The translations under genes were made by a program, and so were the position numbers. Positions 16,626-25,036 of a DNA stretch of 64,000 nucleotides are shown here, one piece after another (position 1 is the first letter of the stretch; every line of letters starts with the position of its first letter). Source of the stretch: Methylobacillus gramineus (lineage in GTDB: Bacteria > Pseudomonadota > Gammaproteobacteria > Burkholderiales > Methylophilaceae); the NCBI RefSeq assembly GCF_020532675.1, contig NZ_JAJAVE010000003.1, positions 558,001 through 622,000 of the forward strand. The letters are read 5' to 3'. Under the pieces are notes generated by a model, which was given only the letters and a program-made list of their open reading frames with translations, was not told where the DNA came from and made no database searches.

Positions 16626-17804
16626 CTATATTATCTTGGCGCTGGATTTCTGTGCTTGGTAGAGCTTGTATATACCGCTCATGCTGATGCTGACAAATAA
16701 GCCAAATGCGACAATGATGTAGTTTATCTCGATATCTGCCTTGACCATCACGGTGTAAATGCTGATCAGTGCAGCAATGCCCAGATTCTCGTTGAAGTTC
16801 TGTACGGCAATTGAGTGGCCCGCCCCGATGAGTTGGTGTCCACGATGTTGCAGTAATGCATTTAGAGGTACCACTAAGTAACCGCTCAAGGCCCCAATCA
16901 ACAGCAGCAGTACGCATGCCAGAATCCAGTTAGTGATAAAGATCATGCTGATCACGAGTACACCCACGACAATGCCGACAGGTAATACCTTGACTGACTC
17001 TTCCAGCTTGATCATCCTTGCAGCGGCAATCGAGCCGAAGGCAATGCCGATGGCGACGACCACCATCATATAGGTGGATTGTTCTTGATTAAAATTTAGC
17101 GCAAAGCCCGCCCATGCCAGTACGACAAAGCGCAGGGTGGCAGCGACGCCCCAGAATAAGGTCGTGACCGCTAGTGAAACCCGCCCTTGAGCATCTTTCC
17201 ATAAGGCCTTGAATGAGTGCCAGAAGTCTGAAATCAGGTAAATAGGATTCTTCTTGGTCAGTTTGTGATCAATCGGTACCTTGGGAATATAGATGTTGAA
17301 GATAGCTGCCAACATATAGAACGCAGTAATGACGATCATCGCCACTTGTATGTTGATGCCAGGCAGTATGGCGCCAATGACAGTGCCAAGCACAATCGCC
17401 ATGACGGTTGATCCTTCCATCCAGCCATTGGCTTTCACCAGCATTTCCTGAGGCAGGTACTCTGTCAGAATGCCGTACTTGGCGGGTGAGTAAGCTGCCG
17501 CGCCTATGCCGACAATACCGTAGGCAAATAGTGGCGGCATGCCAAACACCATGGCAGTGCTACCGACAAATTTGATGGCATTGGATACGAACATCACTCT
17601 GCCTTTGGGGAAGGCATCGGCAAAGGACCCGACAAAAGGGGCTAGGATGATATAGGAGATGACAAAGAACCATTGCAGCAGGGGATCATGCCAGCTTGGT
17701 GCCTCCATGTCCCTGAGCAAGGCGATTGCAGTGAACAGCAATGCATTGTCGGCTAGCGCTGACAAAAACTGCGCTAGCAGTATGATATAGAAACCCGGAT
17801 TCAT
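16626..17804 (-). CDS. lplT: Lysophospholipid transporter LplT (major facilitator family)
   Basis: The protein has 392 residues and twelve predicted membrane segments. Family marks are MNPGFYIILLAQFLSALADNALLF at the N-terminus (Asp19-Asn20 in the first helix), SFADAFPKGRVMF in the first loop, YSPAKYGILTEYLP, and VVPLNALLQHRGH. It flips lysophospholipids across the inner membrane for re-acylation. In E. coli it is paired with the acyltransferase Aas, which is absent here. It follows the PhoH gene on the same strand with a 92-base gap. Confidence 0.93.
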   Translation of the reverse strand: MNPGFYIILLAQFLSALADNALLFTAIALLRDMEAPSWHDPLLQWFFVISYIILAPFVGSFADAFPKGRVMFVSNAIKFVGSTAMVFGMPPLFAYGIVGIGAAAYSPAKYGILTEYLPQEMLVKANGWMEGSTVMAIVLGTVIGAILPGINIQVAMIVITAFYMLAAIFNIYIPKVPIDHKLTKKNPIYLISDFWHSFKALWKDAQGRVSLAVTTLFWGVAATLRFVVLAWAGFALNFNQEQSTYMMVVVAIGIAFGSIAAARMIKLEESVKVLPVGIVVGVLVISMIFITNWILACVLLLLIGALSGYLVVPLNALLQHRGHQLIGAGHSIAVQNFNENLGIAALISIYTVMVKADIEINYIIVAFGLFVSISMSGIYKLYQAQKSSAKII

Positions 17805-17896
17805 CGCTGCCTTGTCACACCAGGAAGTACATGGTGTTTTTTCATCCTGTTTTTGTAGCTGGCAACGCCAGTGCTTGTCATTCTAATCTTCAATTG

Positions 17897-19297
17897 TTAC
17901 AGAATATCTGCTGCAAAATCAGCCAGTCTGGAGCGCTCACCGCGTACCAGTGTGACATGGCCGTTATGCGTCCAGCCTTTAAATCGATCCACCACATAGG
18001 TCAGACCTGAACTGCCTTCTGTCAGGTAAGGCGTATCAATTTGCGCAATATTACCTAAACAAACTACTTTAGTCCCAGGGCCTGCACGCGTAATCAATGT
18101 CTTCATTTGTTTTGGCGTCAAATTCTGAGCTTCATCAATGATGAGGAATTTATGTAGGAAAGTCCGGCCACGCATGAAGTTCAATGATTTTATCTTGATC
18201 CGTGTCCGAATCAGATCCTGAGTGGCGGCTCTTCCCCACTCACCCGCTTCTTCATCAGACTTATTCAGAACGTCGAGATTATCCTCCAATGCGCCCATCC
18301 ATGGGGCCATTTTTTCTTCCTCAGTGCCTGGCAGGAAGCCAATGTCCTCTCCAACTGGCACAGTCACCCGGGTCATGATGATTTCACTATAGATTTTCTT
18401 ATCCAGCGTTTGAGTCAACGCGGATGCCAGCGTCAGTAGTGTCTTGCCAGTACCAGCCTGGCCAAGCAGGGTGACGAAATCGACTTCCGGGTCCATCAAG
18501 AGGTTGAGCGCAAAGTTCTGCTCACGGTTGCGCGCCGTAATCCCCCATATATTATGCTTGGCCTGGGTGTAATCCTTGACTACTTCGAGCACGGCACTGT
18601 TACCCTCAGTCGATCTCACAATCGCATGAAAGGGTTTCTCGAACTCATAATAGACAAACTCGTTGATCAGGAAGCTTTTACAGAGCGGCCCGTTAATACG
18701 GTAAAACATACGGCCTGCATCCTGCCAGGACTCCAGGGCCTTGCTGTGTTTGTCCCAGAAATCTGCAGGCAGTTCCTTCATGCCGCTATAGAGCAGGTCA
18801 GTATCTTCCAGCACCTGGTCGTTGAAGTAGTCTTCAGCCGCAACGCCGATAGCCCTGGCCTTGATGCGGATATTGATGTCCTTGCTGACCAGTACCACTT
18901 CCCGGTGAGGTTGCGAGGTATGCAGTTCCAGCACGACGCTGAGTATCTGATTGTCGGCCTTGCTGCCTGCCAGCATGGGTAACTCTGCGGTAACCGCAGC
19001 GGTTTGCAGGAACAGTTTGCCACTCACATGTTTATTGCTGTTAATCGAAAGCGGACAGCCTTCTTCAAGACTGGAAAGATTGGTGCCGACAATTTCTTCC
19101 AGGTTACGGCTTGCCTGACGTGCATTACGCGCTACTTCGGTCATGCCTTTCTTGTTGTTGTCCAGTTCTTCCAATGTCACCATCGGGAGATAAATGTCAT
19201 GCTCCTCAAATCTGAACAAGCTTGAGGGGTCATGCATCAGAACATTCGTGTCGAGTACAAACAGTTTGGTGCTTGCAGTAGTAAGCTTTTTGATCAT
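17897..19297 (-). CDS. PIN-PhoH fusion ATPase (PhoH2 type)
   Basis: The protein has 466 residues. The N-terminal PIN nuclease domain (about 10-150) starts with KLFVLDTNVLMHDPSSLF and includes Asp/Glu residues of the metal site (VTLEELDNNKKG, VSKDINIRIKA). The C-terminal PhoH ATPase (about 245-466) has Walker A (LLGQAGTGKTLL), VPVGEDIGFLPG and Walker B (FLIIDEAQNLTP). Such proteins have been shown to be RNA helicase/nucleases in some bacteria. It starts 15 bases after the peroxiredoxin gene, so the two are likely one transcript. Confidence 0.93.
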   Translation of the reverse strand: MIKKLTTASTKLFVLDTNVLMHDPSSLFRFEEHDIYLPMVTLEELDNNKKGMTEVARNARQASRNLEEIVGTNLSSLEEGCPLSINSNKHVSGKLFLQTAAVTAELPMLAGSKADNQILSVVLELHTSQPHREVVLVSKDINIRIKARAIGVAAEDYFNDQVLEDTDLLYSGMKELPADFWDKHSKALESWQDAGRMFYRINGPLCKSFLINEFVYYEFEKPFHAIVRSTEGNSAVLEVVKDYTQAKHNIWGITARNREQNFALNLLMDPEVDFVTLLGQAGTGKTLLTLASALTQTLDKKIYSEIIMTRVTVPVGEDIGFLPGTEEEKMAPWMGALEDNLDVLNKSDEEAGEWGRAATQDLIRTRIKIKSLNFMRGRTFLHKFLIIDEAQNLTPKQMKTLITRAGPGTKVVCLGNIAQIDTPYLTEGSSGLTYVVDRFKGWTHNGHVTLVRGERSRLADFAADIL

Positions 19298-19312
19298 CTG
19301 GCAGGTCCCTGG

Positions 19313-19777
19313 TCAAATAGATTGAATAAACTCGAGCACTTCCTGGGCGTGGCCGTCCACTTTTACTTTACGCCACTCATGAACCAGAACGCCTTTCTCG
19401 TTAATGACAAAGGTGCTGCGTTCTATGCCACGTACTTCTTTACCATACATTTTCTTCATTTTGATTACGTCAAACAGCGTACAGGCTTTTTCCTCTGTAT
19501 CTGCTAGCAACTCGAAAGGGAATGTGAATTTGGCCTTGAAGTTTTCATGGGATTTGAGGCTGTCGCGTGAAATGCCGACGACTTCTGCGTTGTTGGTCTG
19601 GAGGGCAGGATAAAGATCACGTAAGTCTTTACCCTGATTGGTGCAGCCTGGCGTGTTATCTTTTGGATAGAAATAAATCACCAGTTTTTTGCCAATATAC
19701 TCGGAAAGCCTAAAAATTTTCCCGCTGGTGGAAGGGAGTTCAAAATCTGGAATAACTTGATTAAGCATAATGGACAT
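19313..19777 (-). CDS. bcp: Peroxiredoxin, Bcp/PrxQ family
   Basis: The protein has 154 residues. The ATG at 19777 is used; another ATG at 19768 and a GTG at 19795 are possible, and none has a clear ribosome site. The thioredoxin-like fold has LVIYFYPKDNTPGCTNQGKDLRD, with the peroxidatic Cys in PGCT. The resolving Cys found five residues later in E. coli Bcp is replaced (Gly-Lys here). A Cys in EEKACTLFDV is placed like the alternative resolving Cys of other PrxQ enzymes. It reduces peroxides with thioredoxin. It overlaps nothing and leads into the PhoH gene. Confidence 0.92.
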   Translation of the reverse strand: MSIMLNQVIPDFELPSTSGKIFRLSEYIGKKLVIYFYPKDNTPGCTNQGKDLRDLYPALQTNNAEVVGISRDSLKSHENFKAKFTFPFELLADTEEKACTLFDVIKMKKMYGKEVRGIERSTFVINEKGVLVHEWRKVKVDGHAQEVLEFIQSI

Positions 19778-19854
19778 TAAACAGTAGACACCCACATTGT
19801 TGATAAAAAAAACCGTTAAAGCAAGCGGGTTATGTGGGGTATATGCATTAAAAC

Positions 19855-21324
19855 TCAGCTTTTCTGGTGATTGCGCGGTAGTAACAGCTCGGTTGAGGTG
19901 CCGGTTGGGATGCGGGAGTTGAAATGAATACTGCCTGATAATGCTTCAAAGACTTTGAAGGCGAAGGGAATGCCAAGTCCGGTACCAAATCTTTTGGTAG
20001 TGGGGCCTGGGCTGATGGCATGCGGGTCTGGGGTGAATGGCATCCCAGGGCCCTGATCATATATCACAAGCTGGATTGTCTCTTCTGATAAGTGGATGTG
20101 CAGTTCGATGGTGGTATGGAAAGGTGATGCCTCTACCGCGTTGAGCAATAAGTTGTATAAGGCTTGCTCCAGGAGGTTTTCATCAGTAAACATGCGGTCA
20201 TCTTCATCCTCCCAATCAGGCAGAATGAAGTGCAATGATCGTTCTTGAATTTTTTCCTGTAATGGAACGAGCGCCCCTTGTAGTATTTGCCTTAAGCTTG
20301 TGTGGCTGGGTTGTGGTTTGAGGGGGTGTAGATACGCTAATAGGGCACGCGTCCAGCGATCAAGTCGGTCTACCGTGCTGATAATGGCTTTGAGCGAATC
20401 CCGTGTTTCCTGATCCAGCTCGTTGCTGTCTGCTACCTGGGCTGTAGCACGAATGCTGGCAAGTGGGTTGCGGATATTATGCGCAAGCATAGGCACTAAC
20501 AGGCCCAATGCAGCTTGTTTCTCTGAACGAACCAGCGCTTCCTGGCTGTGCGTCAGCTCTTCAGCCATACGATTGATGGATTGTGACAGCGTTGCCAGTT
20601 CGGCCACGCCTTCTTCTGGCGCTTTGTAGTTCAGGTTGCCTGCGCTGATTTCACTGGTTGCGTGCAGCACGCCACGGATTGGACGTACGATGGCGCGGTT
20701 GAGGAAAATGCGGGAGAACACCAACAACAGTAATGCCAGTCCAATGGGCACCATCAGCAAGGTAATTGATGTGCTTTTAGCTTCCTCCAGCCGGGAGGAT
20801 AGCTCGCGCTGTTTAAGTAATAACAAGCGTTCTGCTCGCGCTGAAATAATTTCGTAACGATGGAAAATGCCTGATTCAAGATGGGTGTTCAGTGTTTTTT
20901 CAAGCGCCTCATCGCTATATTCTTGTGGCCGGTTAAAGAAGCGCTGTGTTTCTATGACAAATGCCTGATAGCTGTTCTGTAGATCCAGAATGGCAGACTT
21001 TTCCTCCTGATCTACCGTCAACTCAAGTAGTTTTTTGAAATGCACACCGATGGACTGGGTATAGACGTTGTATTCCTCCTGCGCATGTGGGTCCTTGAGG
21101 AAGTACATATCAAAAAGCTCTTTCATCTGGCGATACAGATCGCCGCGCGTTTGCTGAATTTCCTGCACCATCAAATTGATGCGTTGCGACTCCTGCGAGG
21201 ATTGATCCCATAATCGCATGCCAATCACACCTGCAGTCCCGGCCAGCACGACGAGCAAAATAAATGTCAGTTCATGGATCAGCAATACGTCTTTTAAGGA
21301 TTTGGAACGTGGTGGTTGGCTCAT
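19855..21324 (-). CDS. Orphan membrane sensor histidine kinase
   Basis: The protein has 489 residues. The first membrane segment is about 14-36, followed by a roughly 150-residue mostly helical periplasmic sensor and a second segment about 186-208. A HAMP domain runs to about 260, and the phosphoacceptor is His282 in AHNIRNPLASI. The ATPase domain carries the N box (ALYNLLLNAVEAS), G1 (DQGPGM) and G2 (GTGLGIPF). There is no receiver domain and no response regulator next to it. Its start overlaps the stop of the upstream TonB gene by four bases (ATGA), so the two are translated together, an unusual pairing. The signal and target are unknown. Confidence 0.92.
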   Translation of the reverse strand: MSQPPRSKSLKDVLLIHELTFILLVVLAGTAGVIGMRLWDQSSQESQRINLMVQEIQQTRGDLYRQMKELFDMYFLKDPHAQEEYNVYTQSIGVHFKKLLELTVDQEEKSAILDLQNSYQAFVIETQRFFNRPQEYSDEALEKTLNTHLESGIFHRYEIISARAERLLLLKQRELSSRLEEAKSTSITLLMVPIGLALLLLVFSRIFLNRAIVRPIRGVLHATSEISAGNLNYKAPEEGVAELATLSQSINRMAEELTHSQEALVRSEKQAALGLLVPMLAHNIRNPLASIRATAQVADSNELDQETRDSLKAIISTVDRLDRWTRALLAYLHPLKPQPSHTSLRQILQGALVPLQEKIQERSLHFILPDWEDEDDRMFTDENLLEQALYNLLLNAVEASPFHTTIELHIHLSEETIQLVIYDQGPGMPFTPDPHAISPGPTTKRFGTGLGIPFAFKVFEALSGSIHFNSRIPTGTSTELLLPRNHQKS

Positions 21325-22118
21325 GACTCTTCCAGGCTGAAGGGGATGGGCACCAAGATGTTGAGTATCTTTCCTCGCAATGCCTCTGGAGGGGCTGGCA
21401 GTGGGGAGGCCTTCTTGACCATGGTGAGCGCTTGCTCATCCAGCACTTTATGCCCACTGGACTTCTGGATTCTGCTGGAAATCACATTGCCATTGCCGTC
21501 ACTTTGTACCTCAACGATGACTTCTCCCTGCCAGCCACGCATCTGCGCGATTTTGGGATATTGCTTGTACTTGGAAATGGCCTTCGCCAGCATGCTGCCA
21601 TAAAGATTACGCGCCGCATCCATGTCCTGCTGGCTAGGTCCTTGCACTTGCACAGGGGGAGCTGGCGGAGGTGGTGTTGGCGTTGGCGTAGTTTGCACTG
21701 GTGCGACATGTTCTTTGGGGGCTACCGACATGACCTCAGGGGCAGGGGTAGCCGGTGGTGCGCTGTCTGTGGATTCCGTTGGCTTGCTTGGTGTTACTTC
21801 TTCCACCATTTTTTGGATGGGTTTTGTGACCTGAGGGACGGCGGTAGGTTTCGGTGGTGGTTTTACTGGCTCAGGTGGTTTGATGGGCTCAGGTTCGGCT
21901 GTCTTTGTTGGTTCTGGTTCTGCCACTGGTGTCGGGGCGGCAGTGGATGGTGGCGCAGGAGCCAGCTCTACCGTTAACACGGGTGGTGGTTCATCGTCCG
22001 TAAAATCGAAAGCGGGTAGTTGCAAGACAAGAATCGCATGCAATGCCAAGGAGCCAATAATAGCCCAAACCAGCGTTTGATCTTTACTAGGCAATGGGAG
22101 TGAAGTAGAAGCCAACAT
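21321..22118 (-). CDS. tonB: TonB-family energy transducer
   Basis: The protein has 265 residues. There is a single N-terminal membrane anchor (LVWAIIGSLALHAILVLQLP, with the Ser and His typical of the ExbB-contact helix), then a roughly 110-residue Pro/Glu/Lys/Thr-rich spacer. The C-terminal TonB domain (about 175-263) includes YPKIAQMRGWQGEVIVEVQSD and ALTMVKKASPLPAPPE. It spans the periplasm to energise outer-membrane receptors. No exbB or exbD genes are nearby, so it must use those from elsewhere. It is coupled to the histidine kinase gene, and the block of quinoprotein-associated genes with a TonB receptor begins just upstream. Confidence 0.92.
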   Translation of the reverse strand: MLASTSLPLPSKDQTLVWAIIGSLALHAILVLQLPAFDFTDDEPPPVLTVELAPAPPSTAAPTPVAEPEPTKTAEPEPIKPPEPVKPPPKPTAVPQVTKPIQKMVEEVTPSKPTESTDSAPPATPAPEVMSVAPKEHVAPVQTTPTPTPPPPAPPVQVQGPSQQDMDAARNLYGSMLAKAISKYKQYPKIAQMRGWQGEVIVEVQSDGNGNVISSRIQKSSGHKVLDEQALTMVKKASPLPAPPEALRGKILNILVPIPFSLEES

Positions 22119-22206
22119 GGGGGTTCATTAAGTTTTTATGCTGCTTATTATGCGGGATCGCTGAATTATTGGGCTATGTAGCGGTAAACATTTTCTGCAT
22201 CGTTGC

Positions 22207-23181
22207 CTATTCCCATTCCAGTACAGGATAGATCAGGTTCACATTGCGACGGTTAACTGAATTGAACAGCAGCCATTTATCTCGCTCCTGCCCGGCAGCA
22301 GATTGCATTGCCTGCTCCATGGTGCCGCCTTTTTTGATGGATGCCCTGACGTCATTCAGGAGCAGGTCAAGGTAACGATATTCATTGTCTAGTGCAGTAA
22401 TAAAGCTTGTAGTGGCGGGGCCGTGACCAGGAATGGCGATATTCACACCAGGTAATTGCTTCAGCTTGTTGATGGTCGCCAGCCAGCCCTTGATATCACC
22501 ATCAATAGAGGGTGTCCGGTCAATAAATAGCAGGTCGCCAGTCCAGAGGGTGCCGGTTTGTTCATCGAAAACGGTAAGATCGGTATTGGTGTGAGCGCTA
22601 GGATAGGCGGTGAGTACCAATGTTCTGTTGCCGAGATCAATCACCTGGGAAGTGTCTACCGTGATGCTTGGTTTCACTATCTCACTGCCTGCAAAGGCTT
22701 GTTTCAGCAAATTGTTCCCCTGGCGCATATAGGCTTCCTGCCTGAGCGTCATGGCATTGCCCAGCTTGCTATGGCCAATAAATGCGGCTTTGTCATTGAG
22801 GAATGCGGCATTGCCAAAAATATGATCGGGATGAATGTGTGTATTGATCACATAGAGGACTGGCAATTTTGTCACGGCAGCGATGGCTTGGCGCAACTCA
22901 CTGCCAAGCTGGTAGCTGCCACCCGTATCAATGACAGCCACCCCCTTGCTGCCGATGATAAAGCCGATATTGCTGATATCACCGTGGTAGCCATCATCAA
23001 GGTCCTCATGCACACCTTGGTGCACATACACCCCTGAAGCCACTTCTTTTATGGACAGGTTTTCTGCAAATGCCAGGGGCGCTAACATCAAGCTCAAGCT
23101 GATGATGACCCAGCCTGCTGTGCTTCTGCAAGCTGTGGTCAGTACACTGCGGGAACAATCAACAGCTGAAGCAGGTATCAT
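22207..23181 (-). CDS. Quinoprotein-relay-type zinc metallohydrolase (metallo-beta-lactamase fold)
   Basis: The protein has about 324 residues from the ATG at 23181. An in-frame ATG at 23268 is an alternative and neither has a clear ribosome site. A hydrophobic export segment (WVIISLSLMLAPLAFAENL) is present. The metallo-beta-lactamase fold is shown by VAVIDTGGSYQLG, the metal motif THIHPDH (HxHxDH), AYPSAHTNTDL, LWTGDLLFIDRTPS and AIPGHG. Exported members of this subgroup occur beside SoxYZ-like carriers in PQQ-enzyme genomes and are annotated as quinoprotein relay hydrolases; the reaction is not known. It is divergent from the beta-propeller gene, and the SoxYZ-like carrier follows 1.9 kb away. 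Confidence 0.85.
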   Translation of the reverse strand: MIPASAVDCSRSVLTTACRSTAGWVIISLSLMLAPLAFAENLSIKEVASGVYVHQGVHEDLDDGYHGDISNIGFIIGSKGVAVIDTGGSYQLGSELRQAIAAVTKLPVLYVINTHIHPDHIFGNAAFLNDKAAFIGHSKLGNAMTLRQEAYMRQGNNLLKQAFAGSEIVKPSITVDTSQVIDLGNRTLVLTAYPSAHTNTDLTVFDEQTGTLWTGDLLFIDRTPSIDGDIKGWLATINKLKQLPGVNIAIPGHGPATTSFITALDNEYRYLDLLLNDVRASIKKGGTMEQAMQSAAGQERDKWLLFNSVNRRNVNLIYPVLEWE

Positions 23182-23333
23182 GGGAGCGTTGGCTTGATCT
23201 ATGGTAAAGACACATGTTAAATGCCTGTATACCAATCTGTAAATATCAGATGGAACTTGAGCAGTCATCGAGCGTCTGAAACAATGCGTTATAAAAACGA
23301 TTAGAATGAGTTTGTAAGAACATGGAGAACGTT

Positions 23334-24287
23334 ATGCAATGCAAATTTGAGTTAAAGCTCTTGGCGGCTTCTGCTGCTTTATTGTTTTCAGGTTCACTGC
23401 TGGCAGCCCCTTTTGCCTATTCGACCAATGAGAAATCGGGGACGGTATCCATTATCGATACCCAAACAGACCAGGTGGTTGGCAGTTTCAAGGCAGGCCA
23501 GAAACCACGTGGCGCGGCAATTACCAATGATGGAAAATACCTGTTTGTCAGTGACCAGAAGCAGAATGCCCTGCTGGTGATTGATCTGGCCAAGAAGTCC
23601 ATCTCCGATACAATCAAGCTGGATGAGTCTCCTGAAGGCGTGGGCATTTCTCATGATGGCAAGTGGATTTCTGCTGCCAATGAGGAAGACAACACAGTTT
23701 CAGTGATTGATACTACAACGCACAAAGTCAGCTACAAGGTCAAAATGCAGGGCAAAAACCCAGAGCATGCCGAATTCAGTCCTGATGGTAAGTGGATGTA
23801 CGTGAGTGCTGAAGAAGCCAAATATGTGGATGTGGTGGATCTGTCCAAACGCGCTTCTATCAAGCTGGTTGAGGTGGGGGAGCGTCCACGCGGCATTGGT
23901 TTCCTGCCTGATAGTTCCAGAGCCTATGTGGCCAATGAAGCTGCTGGTACCGTTTCCGTGTTTGATACCAGCAAGCATGAAGTGATTGCGACCATTAGCG
24001 TTGGCACACGCTCCAATGGAGTTAAAGTGCTGCCTAATGGCAAGAAGGTCTATATTTCTAATGGTGGCGACGGCACATTGTCCGTGATTGATACTGCCAC
24101 CAATAAGGTCACTGCCACTATTCCGGTGGGTAAGCGTCCCTGGAATATGGATGTCACTCCTGATGGCAAGAAACTCTATGTTGCCAACGGCAAGTCTAAC
24201 TCAGTATCCGTGATTGATACCGAGACTGACAAGGCGATTAAGGAAGTGACTGTCGGTGATACACCATGGGGTGTGTTCGTACACTAG
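23334..24287 (+). CDS. Periplasmic YVTN beta-propeller protein, PQQ-associated type
   Basis: The protein has 317 residues. The ATG at 23334 has GGAG upstream and begins a signal peptide ending LLAAPF; the longer frame at 23322 is less likely. Seven repeats of about 42 residues follow the pattern GTVSVIDTxTxKVxxTIxVGxxPxGxxxxPDGKxxYVAN, for example NTVSVIDTTTHKVSY, GTLSVIDTATNKVTA and NSVSVIDTETDKAIK. That is a full seven-bladed propeller. Proteins of this kind sit in quinoprotein and lanthanide-linked loci of methylotrophs, with no proven biochemical role. Cytochrome b561 follows 86 bases downstream on the same strand. Confidence 0.9.
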   Translation: MQCKFELKLLAASAALLFSGSLLAAPFAYSTNEKSGTVSIIDTQTDQVVGSFKAGQKPRGAAITNDGKYLFVSDQKQNALLVIDLAKKSISDTIKLDESPEGVGISHDGKWISAANEEDNTVSVIDTTTHKVSYKVKMQGKNPEHAEFSPDGKWMYVSAEEAKYVDVVDLSKRASIKLVEVGERPRGIGFLPDSSRAYVANEAAGTVSVFDTSKHEVIATISVGTRSNGVKVLPNGKKVYISNGGDGTLSVIDTATNKVTATIPVGKRPWNMDVTPDGKKLYVANGKSNSVSVIDTETDKAIKEVTVGDTPWGVFVH

Positions 24288-24373
24288 AGTAGACCTACAT
24301 GCCGGCATTGCGTGGATATGATGTGCAGGATAGCTGCGCTGTCTGTCGGCATGTTCGATTGGCTGGATAAGAG

Positions 24374-24976
24374 ATGAATAACGCTGTTTCAAGATATGGC
24401 AAGGTTGCCATTACCCTGCACTGGCTGGTTGGTTTGGGCATTATTATCTTGTTTGGTCTGGGCTGGTACATGAATGAGTTGCCCAAAGGCGGCCCCAAGG
24501 TCATGAGTTTTGATATGTTTGATCTTGGTCTGTTTACCTGGCACCTCACAGAAGCGGTATCGCCACGTACCTTCTATTTCAACCTGCATAAATCTATTGG
24601 TCTGACGGTTTTCTTCCTGATTGGATTACGCGTTTACTGGAGATTGACGCATCAACCTCCAGCATTGCAAGCCTCTTTGCAGCGCTGGGAGAGGATAGTG
24701 GCCCACGGGACGCATCACTTGCTTTATCTGCTGATGGTATTGATGCCAGTGACCGGTATGTTGACCACGCTTTATAGCAAGTACGGTTTGACCTGGTTTT
24801 CCATTCCTGTCTTACCCGGGCTGGATGAACCGGGCTTGCGTGACTTCTTTGTGGCAGCGCATGAACTCACTGCTACGGTGCTGTTCCTGCTCATTAGCCT
24901 GCATATTGCCGCTGCCCTCAAGCATCAGTTTCTTGACAGGGACGACACCATGAAGCGCATGTCGTTTTTTAAATGA
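24374..24976 (+). CDS. Cytochrome b561-type membrane protein
   Basis: The protein has 200 residues and four membrane segments. Likely haem-ligand His residues lie in VAITLHWLVGLG, YFNLHKSIGLTVF, HGTHHLLYLLMVLMP and LLISLHIAAALKHQF, matching the YodB/CybB family that carries electrons between quinol and a periplasmic partner. The sequence RYGKVAITLHWL is the family start, and AAHELTATVLFLL precedes the last helix. It follows the beta-propeller gene and converges on the SoxYZ-like gene. In this setting it could feed electrons to or from the relay proteins, which is inference. Confidence 0.92.
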   Translation: MNNAVSRYGKVAITLHWLVGLGIIILFGLGWYMNELPKGGPKVMSFDMFDLGLFTWHLTEAVSPRTFYFNLHKSIGLTVFFLIGLRVYWRLTHQPPALQASLQRWERIVAHGTHHLLYLLMVLMPVTGMLTTLYSKYGLTWFSIPVLPGLDEPGLRDFFVAAHELTATVLFLLISLHIAAALKHQFLDRDDTMKRMSFFK

Positions 24977-24992
24977 CTCATGCCCGAGGTTG

Positions 24993-25028
24993 AATAAAAA
25001 AAGGACGCTGATGCGTCCTTTTTTTATT
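24993..25028. terminator. Bidirectional terminator
   Basis: A perfect 16-bp inverted repeat (AATAAAAAAAGGACGC and its complement) with loop TGAT has T runs on both strands. It separates cytochrome b561 from the convergent SoxYZ-like gene. Confidence 0.95.
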
Positions 25029-25036
25029 CCCGCCAG

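Noticed and set aside
21432-21977. 181-codon frame antisense to tonB
   Set aside because: It is the reverse of the Pro-rich spacer, giving low-complexity Trp/Arg/Gly sequence.
22207-23181. Metallo-beta-lactamase resistance enzyme
   Set aside because: The HxHxDH fold is shared by many hydrolases, and the neighbours and subgroup sequence point to the quinoprotein relay group.
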